NCBI RefSeq assembly: GCF_900142645.1
Contig: NZ_FRBP01000016.1
Location: 62,001-126,000, forward strand
DNA from: Eubacterium callanderi
Lineage (GTDB): Bacteria > Bacillota > Clostridia > Eubacteriales > Eubacteriaceae
Reading direction: 5' to 3'
DNA length: 64,000 bases
The translations under genes were made by a program, and so were the position numbers. Position 1 is the stretch's first letter; each line of letters opens with the position of its first letter. Positions 8,508 through 17,068 of this stretch are shown here, in pieces. The notes under the pieces are model-generated. The model was given only the letters and a program-made list of their open reading frames with translations. It ran no database searches and was not told the DNA's origin.

Positions 8508-9227
8508 ATGATCGATTTAAAAAAGTTAACCAAGTGGGATGCCGGAAAGCTCTTTGATTATGCCATTCTGCCAAAAGATACCGATGAAGAAGCCATCCGT
8601 AATGGGTGCCGTGAGGCAAAGGCTTATAACTGCGCGGCTTTCTATTCGTCTTCACCCTACTGGACACCCATTGTGGTAGAAGAATTAGGAGATACGGACG
8701 TTAACATTGCGACAGGGATCAGTTTTCCCTTCGGTTCACAGCCTTCGGCTGTAAAAGCCATGGAAACAGAAATGGCTGTGAAGGCAGGCTGTACATGTCT
8801 GGATATGGTCATCAACATAGGAGCTTTAAAAGACAAAAAATATGATGTTGTCAAACAGGAGCTTGTTGATTTTAAAAATGCGGCTCAGGGACGTATGACA
8901 AAAGGAATTCTAGACGTTGCGTTTCTCACAGATGATGAGATAAAGGCTGGATGCGAGCTGATTAAGGAAGTTGGTCTTGATTATGCAAAATCAGCGACAG
9001 GACAGTTTGAGGGGCCGACGATGGAGCAGGTTTTGATTATGAAAGAAACAATCGCGGATTCCAATGTTAAGCTGAAGGTTTCTGGCGTTAAGTTTCCAAG
9101 ACCTCAGAATGCATGGGCCTTTATTATGGCAGGGGCAGAGCTGATTGGAACACGGTCTGCGCCGGAAATTATTGATTCGATGGATCAGATGCGGGAAATT
9201 GGGTTACTGCCGCCTTATGAAGGATAA
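8508..9227 (+). CDS. DeoC-type class I aldolase, copy 2 of 4
   Basis: A 239-residue paralogue of copy 1. It keeps the Asp site (CLDMVINIGALKD) and the Schiff-base Lys region, which reads YAKSATGQFEG instead of AKTSTG, and LKVSGVKFPRPQNA near the C-terminus. The 36-bp gap holds its own AGGAGAAAA ribosome binding site. Retained catalytic residues argue for an active enzyme, not decay. The four copies may form a mixed oligomer or handle different chiral substrates. Both are inference. Confidence 0.83.
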   Translation: MIDLKKLTKWDAGKLFDYAILPKDTDEEAIRNGCREAKAYNCAAFYSSSPYWTPIVVEELGDTDVNIATGISFPFGSQPSAVKAMETEMAVKAGCTCLDMVINIGALKDKKYDVVKQELVDFKNAAQGRMTKGILDVAFLTDDEIKAGCELIKEVGLDYAKSATGQFEGPTMEQVLIMKETIADSNVKLKVSGVKFPRPQNAWAFIMAGAELIGTRSAPEIIDSMDQMREIGLLPPYEG

Positions 9228-9283
9228 GACAGCTGATAAGCCAGGATATAAATTAAAGGATAAACAGGACAAGGAGTAAAAAA

Positions 9284-10003
9284 ATGATTGATTTTTCAAA
9301 AATGACAAAAAAAGATGTTGGTAAATGTTTTGACTATTTCATTGGCCCAAAAGACACAACAGAAGCGATTATCCGGGAAGAGTGTAAAACAGCCATTGAA
9401 TACAATGTAAAAGCCTTCTGCTTCTCTTCTTCAATTTGGTCATCGGTGGTTGCAGAAGAATTAAAGGGAACCGATATTTTGGTCGGAGCAGGGATTGGAT
9501 TTCCGTTTGGACAGCAGACCAGCGCAGTTAAATGCTTTGAAACAGAAGAAGCTGTAAGAATGGGAGCAACGGTATTGGATAATGTCATGAACGTTGGCCT
9601 GATGAAAGACAAAAAATACGACCAGATTCTCCAGGAATTTAAAGATTATAAAAAAGCAGCAGGCCCGGCGATCACAAAAATGATTCTGGAAGTATGTATG
9701 CTGACAGATGAAGAAATTCGTATTGGCTGTGAGCTAATTGCAGAAGCAGGCTTGGACTGGGCTAAATCATCAACAGGACAGTGGGAAGGTCCGACGATGG
9801 AGCAGGTACGCATTATGGCTAAAACGCTTGAAGGAAGTGATACAAAGGTAAAAGTATCGGGTGTTAAGTTTCCGAGAGCACAGAACGCTTACTGTTTCTT
9901 GATGGGCGGAGCAGAGTTGATTGGTACCCGCCAGGCGCCGCAGATCATTGATTCTTTGGATATGATGCGCGAAATTGGCGTTGTTCCAAAATATAAAGGA
10001 TAA
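9284..10003 (+). CDS. DeoC-type class I aldolase, copy 3 of 4
   Basis: A 239-residue paralogue forming a subgroup with copy 4. The shared segment is EELKGTD..VGAGIGFPFGQQ followed by FETEEAVRMGATVLDN. The Asp position reads LDNVMNVG rather than LDMVMNIG, so the residue after Asp differs from copies 1-2. The Schiff-base Lys is in DWAKSSTGQWEG and the second Lys in VSGVKFPRAQNA. RBS AAGGAG. The Asn and Trp changes near the active site suggest a different substrate from the first pair. Confidence 0.83.
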   Translation: MIDFSKMTKKDVGKCFDYFIGPKDTTEAIIREECKTAIEYNVKAFCFSSSIWSSVVAEELKGTDILVGAGIGFPFGQQTSAVKCFETEEAVRMGATVLDNVMNVGLMKDKKYDQILQEFKDYKKAAGPAITKMILEVCMLTDEEIRIGCELIAEAGLDWAKSSTGQWEGPTMEQVRIMAKTLEGSDTKVKVSGVKFPRAQNAYCFLMGGAELIGTRQAPQIIDSLDMMREIGVVPKYKG

Positions 10004-10032
10004 AAATAATTACAAAATAAAGGAGTAAAAAA

Positions 10033-10752
10033 ATGGTTGATTTATCGAAAATGACAAAACATGACATGGGGAAGCTGATTGATTTTTCTGTTTTGGGCAA
10101 AGACTCAACAGAAAAAGATATTCGCAAGGGATGCAGGACTGCCATTGAGTACAACTGCAAGGCTTTCTGTTTTTCATCCTCTTACTGGACACCGGTCGTT
10201 GCCGAAGAGTTAAAGGGGACAGATCTGCTGGTCGGTGCGGGAATAGGTTTTCCTTTTGGTCAGCAGAGCAGCGCTGTAAAATGCTTTGAAACAGAAGAAG
10301 CCGTCCGTATGGGGGCGACTGTTCTGGATAACTGCATGAATGTTGGCGATTTAAAAGAGGGCAAATACGACAAGGTTTTACAGGAATTCAAGGACTATAA
10401 AAAAGCAGCGGGTCCGGCTATGACTAAAATGATCATTGAAACCTGTATGTTAACCAAAGAAGAAATTGTAACCGCTACCAAGCTGGTGGCTGAAGCGGGC
10501 ATCGACTGGGTTAAGACCTCAACAGGGCAATATGCAGGACCAAGTGTCTCAGACGTTATCCTGATGGTAGAAGCCCTCGAAGGCTCTGACACGAAGGTAA
10601 AGGTTGCCGGGGTTAAGGCGCCGCGTCCGCAGAATGCGTTTGCTTTTATTTTAGCCGGAGCAGAATTGATCGGAACTCAGGGCGGCAAGGAAATTTTAGA
10701 CGGTGTTGATGATTTACGGAAAATTGGATTAATTCCCGCATACCAGGGATAA
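10033..10752 (+). CDS. DeoC-type class I aldolase, copy 4 of 4
   Basis: A 239-residue paralogue closest to copy 3. Catalytic sites read LDNCMNVGDLKEG, DWVKTSTGQYAG and VAGVKAPRPQNA. It is the only copy with KAPRP instead of KFPRP/KFPRA, and it ends IGTQGGKEILDGVDD where the others have IGTR. It follows copy 3 by 29 bp with AAAGGAG before the ATG. A 92-bp gap without terminator leads to the kinase gene, so it is probably co-transcribed. Confidence 0.83.
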   Translation: MVDLSKMTKHDMGKLIDFSVLGKDSTEKDIRKGCRTAIEYNCKAFCFSSSYWTPVVAEELKGTDLLVGAGIGFPFGQQSSAVKCFETEEAVRMGATVLDNCMNVGDLKEGKYDKVLQEFKDYKKAAGPAMTKMIIETCMLTKEEIVTATKLVAEAGIDWVKTSTGQYAGPSVSDVILMVEALEGSDTKVKVAGVKAPRPQNAFAFILAGAELIGTQGGKEILDGVDDLRKIGLIPAYQG

Positions 10753-10844
10753 AACAAAAACATACTGCCAAAAATCAGAGTTGGGGGACTTTGATCAGAG
10801 ATTTAATATTAAAAACTAAAACTAAGTTATAGAGGAGAAATAAA

Positions 10845-12365
10845 ATGGGAAAATATTTAGTTGGTATGGACGCCGGAACGACCGGCTGTAAAGTATGCGT
10901 TTTTGACCTTGAAGGAAACCTTATTGGGAGCGATTACCGTGAATACCCATGTTATTACCCGCATGAAGGCTGGGTAGAGCAAATTCCGGAGGACATGACA
11001 CCGGCATTGTTCAAAACCTGTAAAGAAGCCATCCGTAAGGCGCAGGTAGATCCAAAGGATATCATAGCTGTGGGGCTTTCTTCCCAGGGGTCTGTTATCG
11101 GTCTTTTAGATGAAGATGGCGAACTGATCCGGCCATTTGTAGGCTGGCAGGATCTTCGAGGCAGCGAGGGAGAAATAAAATGGATTACGGATCAGATTCC
11201 AAGAGAAGAATATTATCAGCTGACCGGCGATCCGCTGGGAATGTGCTTTAGTATTGCGAAGCTGGTATGGCTTAAACATCATGAGCCGGAAAACTGGAAT
11301 AAAACAGCCATGTTCTCCACACATCAGGACTATTTTCTTAAGCAGCTCGGCGCAGACGGATATTATACAGACTTTTCATCTGCAAGCCGCGAGGGTATGA
11401 TGGATATCAACAATAAATGCTGGTCGAAGCGTATGCATGATATGTTGGGAATTCCGCTGGAAAAAAGAGCTGAGCTGGTAGACGAACCGGGAAAAGTCGT
11501 CGGACATATTCCAAAAGATGTCGCTGAGCTCACCGGATTGGCAGAAGGAACACCAATCTGCGTTGGCGCACATGACCAGAATTGTAACACCTTCGGTTCA
11601 GGCGGTGTGGATGACGGAACGGCAGTTGTGGTAATGGGTACCTTCGGCTCATGCTTTATCGTGAGTGATGAACCGATTCGTGATCCAAAGGGAAGACTGG
11701 TCGTTAAAGGGAATCATGGGGTTGGCAATTATACCATCGAGGCCTTTTCAAATACGTCCGCTTCAAGCTACCGCTGGTATCGGGATACCTTCTGTGACAT
11801 TGAAAAATTCTCGGCTGAGCTGGTCAAAACAGATCCTTATGAACTCATCAATGCACAGATCGCAGATGTCCCGCCAGGAGCAAATGGCATAACCTTCTTA
11901 CCATACCTGCAGGGGGCGTCAGGCTCTAAAATCAACGATAAGGCACGCGGTGTTTTCATCGGAATGTCCCTTGGAACGAAAAAAGCCGATATGGCAAGAG
12001 CGGTAATGGAAGGCATCAGCTTTGAGGTATATGATATTATCAACGCCGAACTGGAAGCTGGAATTAAAATTAACTCCATTCGCCTGACAGGCGGCGCCGC
12101 AAAATCTCCGATGTGGTGTCAGATGCTGGCTGACATTTTTAAACTGCCGATCCAGCTGCTGAGTGCAGGTGAAACAGGCTGCTTAGGAGCAGCTCTGTAC
12201 GCTGGTATTGGCGTGGGCGCTTATGAAAACTGCCGGGACGCAGCTGAAAAAGCAGTTAAACTGACTGAAGTTTTTGAGCCTGATCCAGAAAAATTTGCAG
12301 CTTACGATAAAGCTTATCAGCGCTTTATCAACGTTTATAACGCCTTGGACAACCGTATATTCTAA
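10845..12365 (+). CDS. FGGY-family carbohydrate kinase, xylulokinase-like
   Basis: A 506-residue sugar kinase. The ATP-site start GMDAGTTGCKVCVFD (near residue 6), the FGGY-C Gly-rich segment RLTGGAAKSPMWCQMLADI near 415 and GCLGAALYAGIG near 450 are clear, and a catalytic Asp lies in VGAHDQN near 245. These kinases phosphorylate xylulose, ribulose, glycerol or related ketoses. It is the only kinase in the locus and presumably makes the first phosphorylated intermediate. RBS GAGGAG. A hairpin with a T-rich tail follows, so expression of the next gene may be reduced. Confidence 0.88.
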   Translation: MGKYLVGMDAGTTGCKVCVFDLEGNLIGSDYREYPCYYPHEGWVEQIPEDMTPALFKTCKEAIRKAQVDPKDIIAVGLSSQGSVIGLLDEDGELIRPFVGWQDLRGSEGEIKWITDQIPREEYYQLTGDPLGMCFSIAKLVWLKHHEPENWNKTAMFSTHQDYFLKQLGADGYYTDFSSASREGMMDINNKCWSKRMHDMLGIPLEKRAELVDEPGKVVGHIPKDVAELTGLAEGTPICVGAHDQNCNTFGSGGVDDGTAVVVMGTFGSCFIVSDEPIRDPKGRLVVKGNHGVGNYTIEAFSNTSASSYRWYRDTFCDIEKFSAELVKTDPYELINAQIADVPPGANGITFLPYLQGASGSKINDKARGVFIGMSLGTKKADMARAVMEGISFEVYDIINAELEAGIKINSIRLTGGAAKSPMWCQMLADIFKLPIQLLSAGETGCLGAALYAGIGVGAYENCRDAAEKAVKLTEVFEPDPEKFAAYDKAYQRFINVYNALDNRIF

Positions 12366-12381
12366 TAAAAAAACATATACG

Positions 12382-12416
12382 TACTGGCCAGGTTAATGCT
12401 GGCCAGTATTTTATTT
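12382..12416 (+). terminator. Terminator or attenuator after the kinase gene
   Basis: TACTGGCCAG pairs with CTGGCCAGTA across a GTTAATG loop and is followed by TTTTATTTT. The next gene begins only 12 bp later with its RBS touching the T-tract, so this is likely partial termination inside the operon. Confidence 0.7.
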
Positions 12417-12427
12417 TGGAGGAAAAA

Positions 12428-13792
12428 ATGGATATGCAAAAAAGCGGTTTTAATATTTATGAAAGGCATGATTTTGACTGTGAATGTGGGAGGCATCATA
12501 AGATGCCGATTGGAGAAGTTGTGATCGCTTCGGGTGCCGCCAGAAAACTGCCTTATTATGTCAAAGCGCTTGAGCTTGGTAAAAAAGGCATACTCGTAAC
12601 AGACGAGGTGATTTTTGAGTCCATTGGCAGAGAGATCTATGCATACTGGCAGGAGCAGGGTCTGAAGATTGAATGTTATGTGCTCAAAGGCCGTATCCGT
12701 CCAGATGAGTACACCGTTGGAAATGTTATCTGCAATACGCCTTTTGACGCTGATTACATCGTATCATTGGGGGGCGGAACAGTCACGGATGTCGTCCGTT
12801 ATGCGGCAACACGCCTGAATTTAGAATGTGTTTCGATCCCGTCGGCTATGACGATGGACGGCTTTTTTACAAACATGTCCATTATCATTGTCGATGGGCT
12901 TCAGGTGACATATTATCTCAATTATCCCAGCCTGATTTTGGCCGATTCCGATATCATTGCAAAAGCGCCGAGCGTTATGAACGCTGCCGGTGTGGGCGAG
13001 GTGATCTCTAAAATAAGCGCAGGTATGGACTGGTATGCAGGAAAATTGATCAAGGATATTTATTATTGTGACCGGGTAGAGGCAATGATGGGCGAATGTA
13101 TTTCCGAGGGAACTGCGGATGAGACAATAGAGGGCATTGTGCCAGGAGAGAAAAAAGCCATTGAAAATTTAACAGACGCATTGTATAAAAGCGCGGTGGC
13201 AATGGCGTGGTATGATTCATCACCCTGCGGCTCCGGCGCTGAGCACCAGCTGAACCATTTCTGGATTAAATGTCAGGATGAAAAAGGTGTGCCGCAATCA
13301 ATGCATGGCCAGGAGGTCGGTGTTGGGGCTGTGATCAACACCATGATTTGGGAAGAAATTATGGACATTGATTTCGAGCGCTTCGATGTTGAAAAGGCCG
13401 TTGAAAAAATCTGGGACAGAACTGAGTGGGAGAAGGAAATCCGGGCGGTTTATGGTGAAGGCGCAGAAAGCATTCTGGAATTACAGGCAGAAAACCACTC
13501 CTTTGACAAAGCAGCGAGACAAAACGAAATAGAAAAGATTATCAAACATCATGAAGCCCTGGCCAGACGGTTTGAGGCAATGCCAACCTCCGAAGCTCTT
13601 ATTGAAAAATTAAAGAAAGTGGGCGGCCCATGGCACCCAAAACAGTTACAGATTGATGAGGATGAGCTGGTGAAGAGTCTGTACTTTGCAAAGGAAACGC
13701 GCAGCGGCCGTTACAATGCACTGTGGATGGCCGAGGCCCTTGGCATTATGGAAGATGTTGCGAGTAAAATAATAAAAAAACTGGAATTCTAA
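12428..13792 (+). CDS. Glycerol-1-phosphate dehydrogenase-like (AraM/EgsA) oxidoreductase
   Basis: About 454 residues, iron-dependent alcohol dehydrogenase fold of the sn-glycerol-1-phosphate dehydrogenase group. Visible: nucleotide-binding SLGGGTVTDVVRYAA near 117-131, SIPSAMTMDGFFTNMS near 139, and metal-ligand candidates in SGAEHQLNHFW near 275 and MHGQEVGVGAV near 295. Bacillus AraM makes sn-glycerol-1-phosphate from DHAP. Here it may instead oxidise or reduce a sugar-acid or polyol phosphate. Start ATG 12428 has GGAGGAAA just before it. An in-frame TTG at 12416 overlaps that RBS and is rejected. Confidence 0.8.
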   Translation: MDMQKSGFNIYERHDFDCECGRHHKMPIGEVVIASGAARKLPYYVKALELGKKGILVTDEVIFESIGREIYAYWQEQGLKIECYVLKGRIRPDEYTVGNVICNTPFDADYIVSLGGGTVTDVVRYAATRLNLECVSIPSAMTMDGFFTNMSIIIVDGLQVTYYLNYPSLILADSDIIAKAPSVMNAAGVGEVISKISAGMDWYAGKLIKDIYYCDRVEAMMGECISEGTADETIEGIVPGEKKAIENLTDALYKSAVAMAWYDSSPCGSGAEHQLNHFWIKCQDEKGVPQSMHGQEVGVGAVINTMIWEEIMDIDFERFDVEKAVEKIWDRTEWEKEIRAVYGEGAESILELQAENHSFDKAARQNEIEKIIKHHEALARRFEAMPTSEALIEKLKKVGGPWHPKQLQIDEDELVKSLYFAKETRSGRYNALWMAEALGIMEDVASKIIKKLEF

Positions 13793-13855
13793 GGCCATTC
13801 CGGTTTGAATTGGAGCCATAAGAAAGTTTGCGTTATAACAAAGTGGTTTACGATA

Positions 13856-13885
13856 TTGAAAAAGCGTTTAAGATTATGGTATGAT
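13856..13885 (+). promoter_or_regulatory. Promoter of the GntR gene
   Basis: TTGAAA (13856-13861), an 18-bp spacer, then TATGAT (13880-13885), 30 bp upstream of the regulator's ATG. No copy of the TGGTCATGACCA operator is seen here, so autoregulation is not evident. Confidence 0.65.
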
Positions 13886-13914
13886 ATAGACACACACTTT
13901 CAGGAGGATTAAAG

Positions 13915-14649
13915 ATGAATAGTATTGAAAGAAATAATCCAAAGCCACTTTATGTTCAGCTGGAAGAGCTGATCCGAAATAATATAGATACCGGCATTTG
14001 GAAACCACAAAATGCAATCCCCTCTGAAAGCGAGCTGAGCAAAGAGTATGACCTGAGCCGTATGACCATTCGGACGGCTTGTCAGAATTTGGTTCAGGAA
14101 GGCGTGCTCTACCGTGTTCCGGGGAAGGGTACCTTTGTATCAGAGCCTAAGATTATGACAGAGTCTTTAGCTTACATGGGCTTTCGGGAGCAGCTTGAGC
14201 GTATGGGGTACGAAACGACAACAAAACTGTTGGATTCTGCCATTATTCAGGCTTCTGGCAGTGTATCGAGAAAGCTGCGTATTCCAGAGGCTGCGCCGGT
14301 TATGCTGATTGAGCGTCTGCGTTATCTTAAGGGAAAACCGATCAGTCTGCATTATTCTTATATCCCGGTACAATTATGCGAGGGCATCGAGAAGCATGAC
14401 CTTGTCGATGAGCAGTTATGTGTTATCCTTGAGAAAGAATACCAGCTTTTACCTACGCGTATACAGGAAACGCTGGAATCGGTCAAGGCGTCTAAAAAAG
14501 AATCCCAGCTTTTCCGTGTGGAAGAGAGCTATCCGCTGCTGATTCTTGAGGATATTCTTTTTGCGCAGGATGATACGCCCTATGAGTATTCGAAGGTTGT
14601 CTTTCGCGGAGATAAAATCAAATTAAAATATGAGTTTCATAATTTATAA
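13915..14649 (+). CDS. GntR/HutC-family transcriptional regulator with UTRA domain
   Basis: A 244-residue regulator. The N-terminal winged helix is typical: PLYVQLEELIRNNIDTGIW, then IPSESELSKEYDLSRMTIRTA near 40 and PGKGTFVSEP near 74. Residues about 95-235 form a UTRA effector domain, which in this family binds a small phosphorylated sugar or amino-acid derivative. It lies directly downstream of the sugar genes and is the natural candidate for the palindrome at 2070-2091. RBS CAGGAGG. Repressor action is inferred from operator position. Confidence 0.9.
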   Translation: MNSIERNNPKPLYVQLEELIRNNIDTGIWKPQNAIPSESELSKEYDLSRMTIRTACQNLVQEGVLYRVPGKGTFVSEPKIMTESLAYMGFREQLERMGYETTTKLLDSAIIQASGSVSRKLRIPEAAPVMLIERLRYLKGKPISLHYSYIPVQLCEGIEKHDLVDEQLCVILEKEYQLLPTRIQETLESVKASKKESQLFRVEESYPLLILEDILFAQDDTPYEYSKVVFRGDKIKLKYEFHNL

Positions 14650-14658
14650 ACGAGGTGA

Positions 14659-14740
14659 GACCAGCAGCTTCAAAAGCCTTATAAAACCTGGATATTGTTA
14701 AAATCGCAGGTCCTTTGGGCTTGAGCTGCTGGTCTTTTCA
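14659..14740 (+). terminator. Long-loop structured terminator after the GntR gene
   Basis: GACCAGCAGCTTCAAAAGCC pairs with GGGCTTGAGCTGCTGGTC, followed by TTTTCATTTT. The arms enclose about 40 nt, including a possible inner CCTG/CAGG stem. It may be only a terminator, or the 3' end of a small RNA. Confidence 0.65.
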
Positions 14741-14798
14741 TTTTGAATAGCGTTAACCGACTGATAAACGTAAGCAATTAATATCAGGAGGAAACAAA

Positions 14799-16019
14799 AT
14801 GTCAGATGATTGTAAAATGAAAAAGGAGTATGTAGCGTTTTTAAAAGCATTGATTGAAATACCTTCTCTTTCCGGAGAAGAAGGCGAAGCAGCAGTATTT
14901 ATTCAGAATGCTTTAGATCAGATTGGTGTCATACCTAAAGTCGATGAAGCCGGCAATGTCTACGGAGTAATCAATTGTGGAGAGGGGCCAGTCGTCCTGC
15001 TGAACGGACATCTTGATGTGGTGCCAGAAGGAAGTCTGGAGGCGTGGAAACCCTACAGCCCTTTTAAGGCAGCTGTGGAAAGCGACGTTCTGATCGGAAG
15101 AGGCGCCAGTGACTTGAAAGCAGGGCTGGCAGCGCAGTTTTTTGCATTTAAGCGGATTAAGCAGGCCTTGGATGCAGGTGCTTCTTTAAAGGGGAAGGTT
15201 ATTTTTTCGGCGGTCGTACATGAAGAGGCAGCGGAAATGCTGGGAATGCAGTACCTCATTGATCATACCCTTGAAGGTGAAAAGATCGATCTGTGTGTTC
15301 TGTGTGAGCCGAGTTCAGGAAGAGTGGCGCTGGGGCATCGTGGAAAGGTGGAGCTTGTCGTTAAAACAATGGGAAAGACGGCTCATTCCTCTCAGCCAAA
15401 GCAGGGCATCAACGCCCTTGAAAAAATGCTGCCTGTTATGCAGTATATTTTCGAGGAGATGCCAAAAACTCTTAAGGGACACCCTGTTTTGGGGGATAAC
15501 TCTGTTACAATAACCGACTGTATTGTTCGGCCGGGAGCACAGAGCATTATTCCTGACGAATGTGAAATATCCATTGACCGGCGTTATTCGCCGGATGAAA
15601 CATTGGAGGACGTGGTGTGTCAGCTTAAGGCTGTGCTTGATGATTTTGCAGAAAAGGACCCGGAATTTCAGGCAGAGGTGCATCCGCGGACTTACTGTGA
15701 GAAAACTTATACAGGCTACACCTGTGAAGTTAATAAATATCATCCGCCCTGGGCGACAGACCAGCAGATACCTGTTGTAAAAAAGGCCCTGGATGCATTG
15801 GAGAACGCAGGTCAAAAGCCTGAATGCTTTTACTGGAAATTTGGGACAGATGGTGGATATACCGCAGGACTGCGGGGAATTCCGACCATTGGATATTCTC
15901 ATGCCGAAGAGAAATGGGCACACCAGCCCAAAGAGCAGGTTAAAATTTCACAGATGATGAAGACCATCGAGGGAACAGAGGCAATACTTGCCGCTATCCT
16001 TGACTTGAAAGAGAAATAA
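14799..16019 (+). CDS. M20-family metallopeptidase, ArgE/DapE-like
   Basis: A 406-residue zinc amidohydrolase. Metal-ligand landmarks are in order: LLNGHLDVVPEG near 67 (His and Asp), GRGASDLKAG near 104 (bridging Asp), VVHEEAAEMLG near 142 (catalytic and metal Glu), and the C-terminal SHAEEKWAHQP near 370 (His). The dimerisation domain starts near 180 (LGHRGKVELVV). The family removes acyl or succinyl groups from amino acids or cleaves dipeptides. RBS AGGAGGAAA. It follows the GntR terminator and has no visible operator, so its link to the sugar locus is only proximity. Confidence 0.87.
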   Translation: MSDDCKMKKEYVAFLKALIEIPSLSGEEGEAAVFIQNALDQIGVIPKVDEAGNVYGVINCGEGPVVLLNGHLDVVPEGSLEAWKPYSPFKAAVESDVLIGRGASDLKAGLAAQFFAFKRIKQALDAGASLKGKVIFSAVVHEEAAEMLGMQYLIDHTLEGEKIDLCVLCEPSSGRVALGHRGKVELVVKTMGKTAHSSQPKQGINALEKMLPVMQYIFEEMPKTLKGHPVLGDNSVTITDCIVRPGAQSIIPDECEISIDRRYSPDETLEDVVCQLKAVLDDFAEKDPEFQAEVHPRTYCEKTYTGYTCEVNKYHPPWATDQQIPVVKKALDALENAGQKPECFYWKFGTDGGYTAGLRGIPTIGYSHAEEKWAHQPKEQVKISQMMKTIEGTEAILAAILDLKEK

Positions 16020-16032
16020 CAGGATAGAACTC

Positions 16033-16063
16033 AAAAAGACCAGCCATGCAGCTGGTCTTTTTT
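16033..16063. terminator. Bidirectional terminator between convergent genes
   Basis: AAAAAGACCAGC pairs with GCTGGTCTTTTTT around CATGCA. A-tract on one side and T-tract on the other serve both the plus-strand peptidase and the minus-strand DUF5131 gene, whose stop codon it touches. Confidence 0.85.
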
Positions 16064-16784
16064 ACGGAGTGTAGTCAATTCCGGCCTTTCTTGCCTGGGA
16101 ATGCTGGTCCTTTCGCTTGATTTGGTAGAGTTTATGGTCTTTTATGAGGCGGGCGCCGGTCTGCTGGAAATGAAAGGCGACCCTGGCGTCAACACACTGC
16201 CTGTGCAGGCTCAGGATCCAGTCGTAATGGCAGACACGCGCATTGAGTCCGGATTCGCCGCCGACGGTTACCTGGCATACCCAGGAATGATCGAGCCAGG
16301 GAGTGAGGTCGATGGGACCAAGCAGAGGGGAGCACACAATGCTTTTATAGCGGATGGGCGCCTCTTTAAAAAGCGGCAGCCGATAGTCGGTCATGGCCTG
16401 ATTTTCGACAGTACAGCAGATATGGACATTGGGATAACCGTCGCCCCAGTCCTCTGGAATACACTCATAAAAGCGGTGGATACGCTTTGTGATAAACATG
16501 AAGCTTAAGTCGGAGCGCTCACGCATCATGGCCCACACCTCAGGCCGCCAGGCGTCTGCGGCATCCAGAAAAAAGTCGGAGGTAAAGCAGGTATAGACCA
16601 ATTCGCCTGGCGGGATTTTAAAACTTCCATCGCGTTTTTTCTTCAGCAGCAGGTCAAAGCAGGAATTTTTAGAGACCTGATGGCTGTCGCGGTCGTATTT
16701 TTCATCCATGCGGTAGACATAACAGTTCTGGCACCCGGTGCTGATCTTTTGACAGCCATGCCAGGGATTCCAGGTGATCGACAT
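16062..16784 (-). CDS. DUF5131 family protein (phage Gp37/Gp68-like)
   Basis: A 240-residue protein beginning MSITWNPWHGCQKISTGCQNCY. The WNPW..GC motif and Cys spacing CX6CX2C are hallmarks of the DUF5131/Gp37-Gp68 group. The three-Cys arrangement suggests an iron-sulfur, possibly radical-SAM-like centre, but no activity is established to my knowledge. Later landmarks: FITKR near 99, VGGESG near 178, FHFQQTG near 207. RBS AAGGAGGG upstream of the minus-strand ATG. It stands alone between two terminators. Confidence 0.8.
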   Translation of the reverse strand: MSITWNPWHGCQKISTGCQNCYVYRMDEKYDRDSHQVSKNSCFDLLLKKKRDGSFKIPPGELVYTCFTSDFFLDAADAWRPEVWAMMRERSDLSFMFITKRIHRFYECIPEDWGDGYPNVHICCTVENQAMTDYRLPLFKEAPIRYKSIVCSPLLGPIDLTPWLDHSWVCQVTVGGESGLNARVCHYDWILSLHRQCVDARVAFHFQQTGARLIKDHKLYQIKRKDQHSQARKAGIDYTP

Positions 16785-16797
16785 AGGACCCTCCTTC

Positions 16798-16830
16798 TAA
16801 AATAATAAAGGCGTTCCGTTTTGGAACGCC
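16798..16830 (-). terminator. Minus-strand terminator upstream of the DUF5131 gene
   Basis: On the minus strand GGCGTTCC/GGAACGCC with an AAAAC loop is followed by TTTATTATTTT. It would end transcripts coming from the L,D-transpeptidase gene before the DUF5131 gene starts. Confidence 0.7.
16810..16830. repeat. 21-bp palindrome, copy 1
   Basis: GGCGTTCC-GTTTT-GGAACGCC palindrome, identical to the one at 17069-17089. This copy has a T-tract on the minus strand and works as a terminator. Confidence 0.8.
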
Positions 16831-17068
16831 ATAGCGTGTCAAAAAACTTGAGAGACGAAGCCTTTTACCTAAGGAAGAAAAAGGCGTCCTGTGGACACTG
16901 ACTTTACATGGATAGCTTTTCCGCTAAAGTGGAGGCTTGATCTCACCAGTGTCCGGCTGTTCCGGTATTTCGGCTCGATTCCTGGTCGTTATTCGCAGCG
17001 CCTGGACCTTTTTTCTTATCTGGATAAAAGGCGCAGTCTCGGGCTGTACCACTTCTATGACAGTCTGA
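16831..17068. other. Spacer between the twin palindromes, no convincing gene
   Basis: About 240 bp separates the two identical palindromes. A 79-codon plus-strand frame (16891-17130) has no ribosome binding site, unusual composition rich in Arg/Leu and no recognisable domain. On the minus strand this is the 3' untranslated tail of the L,D-transpeptidase transcript. I see no tRNA or known RNA fold. Confidence 0.5.

Noticed and set aside
2037-12365. A sulfoquinovose (sulfo-transketolase or sulfo-transaldolase) locus, because of the split transketolase and the transaldolase-like enzyme
   Set aside because: No sulfoquinovosidase, isomerase or sulfonate exporter is present and the transaldolase is far longer than those described.
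16101-16508. A 135-codon plus-strand frame opposite the DUF5131 gene
   Set aside because: DUF5131 motifs on the minus strand are clear; the plus frame has no RBS and no domain.
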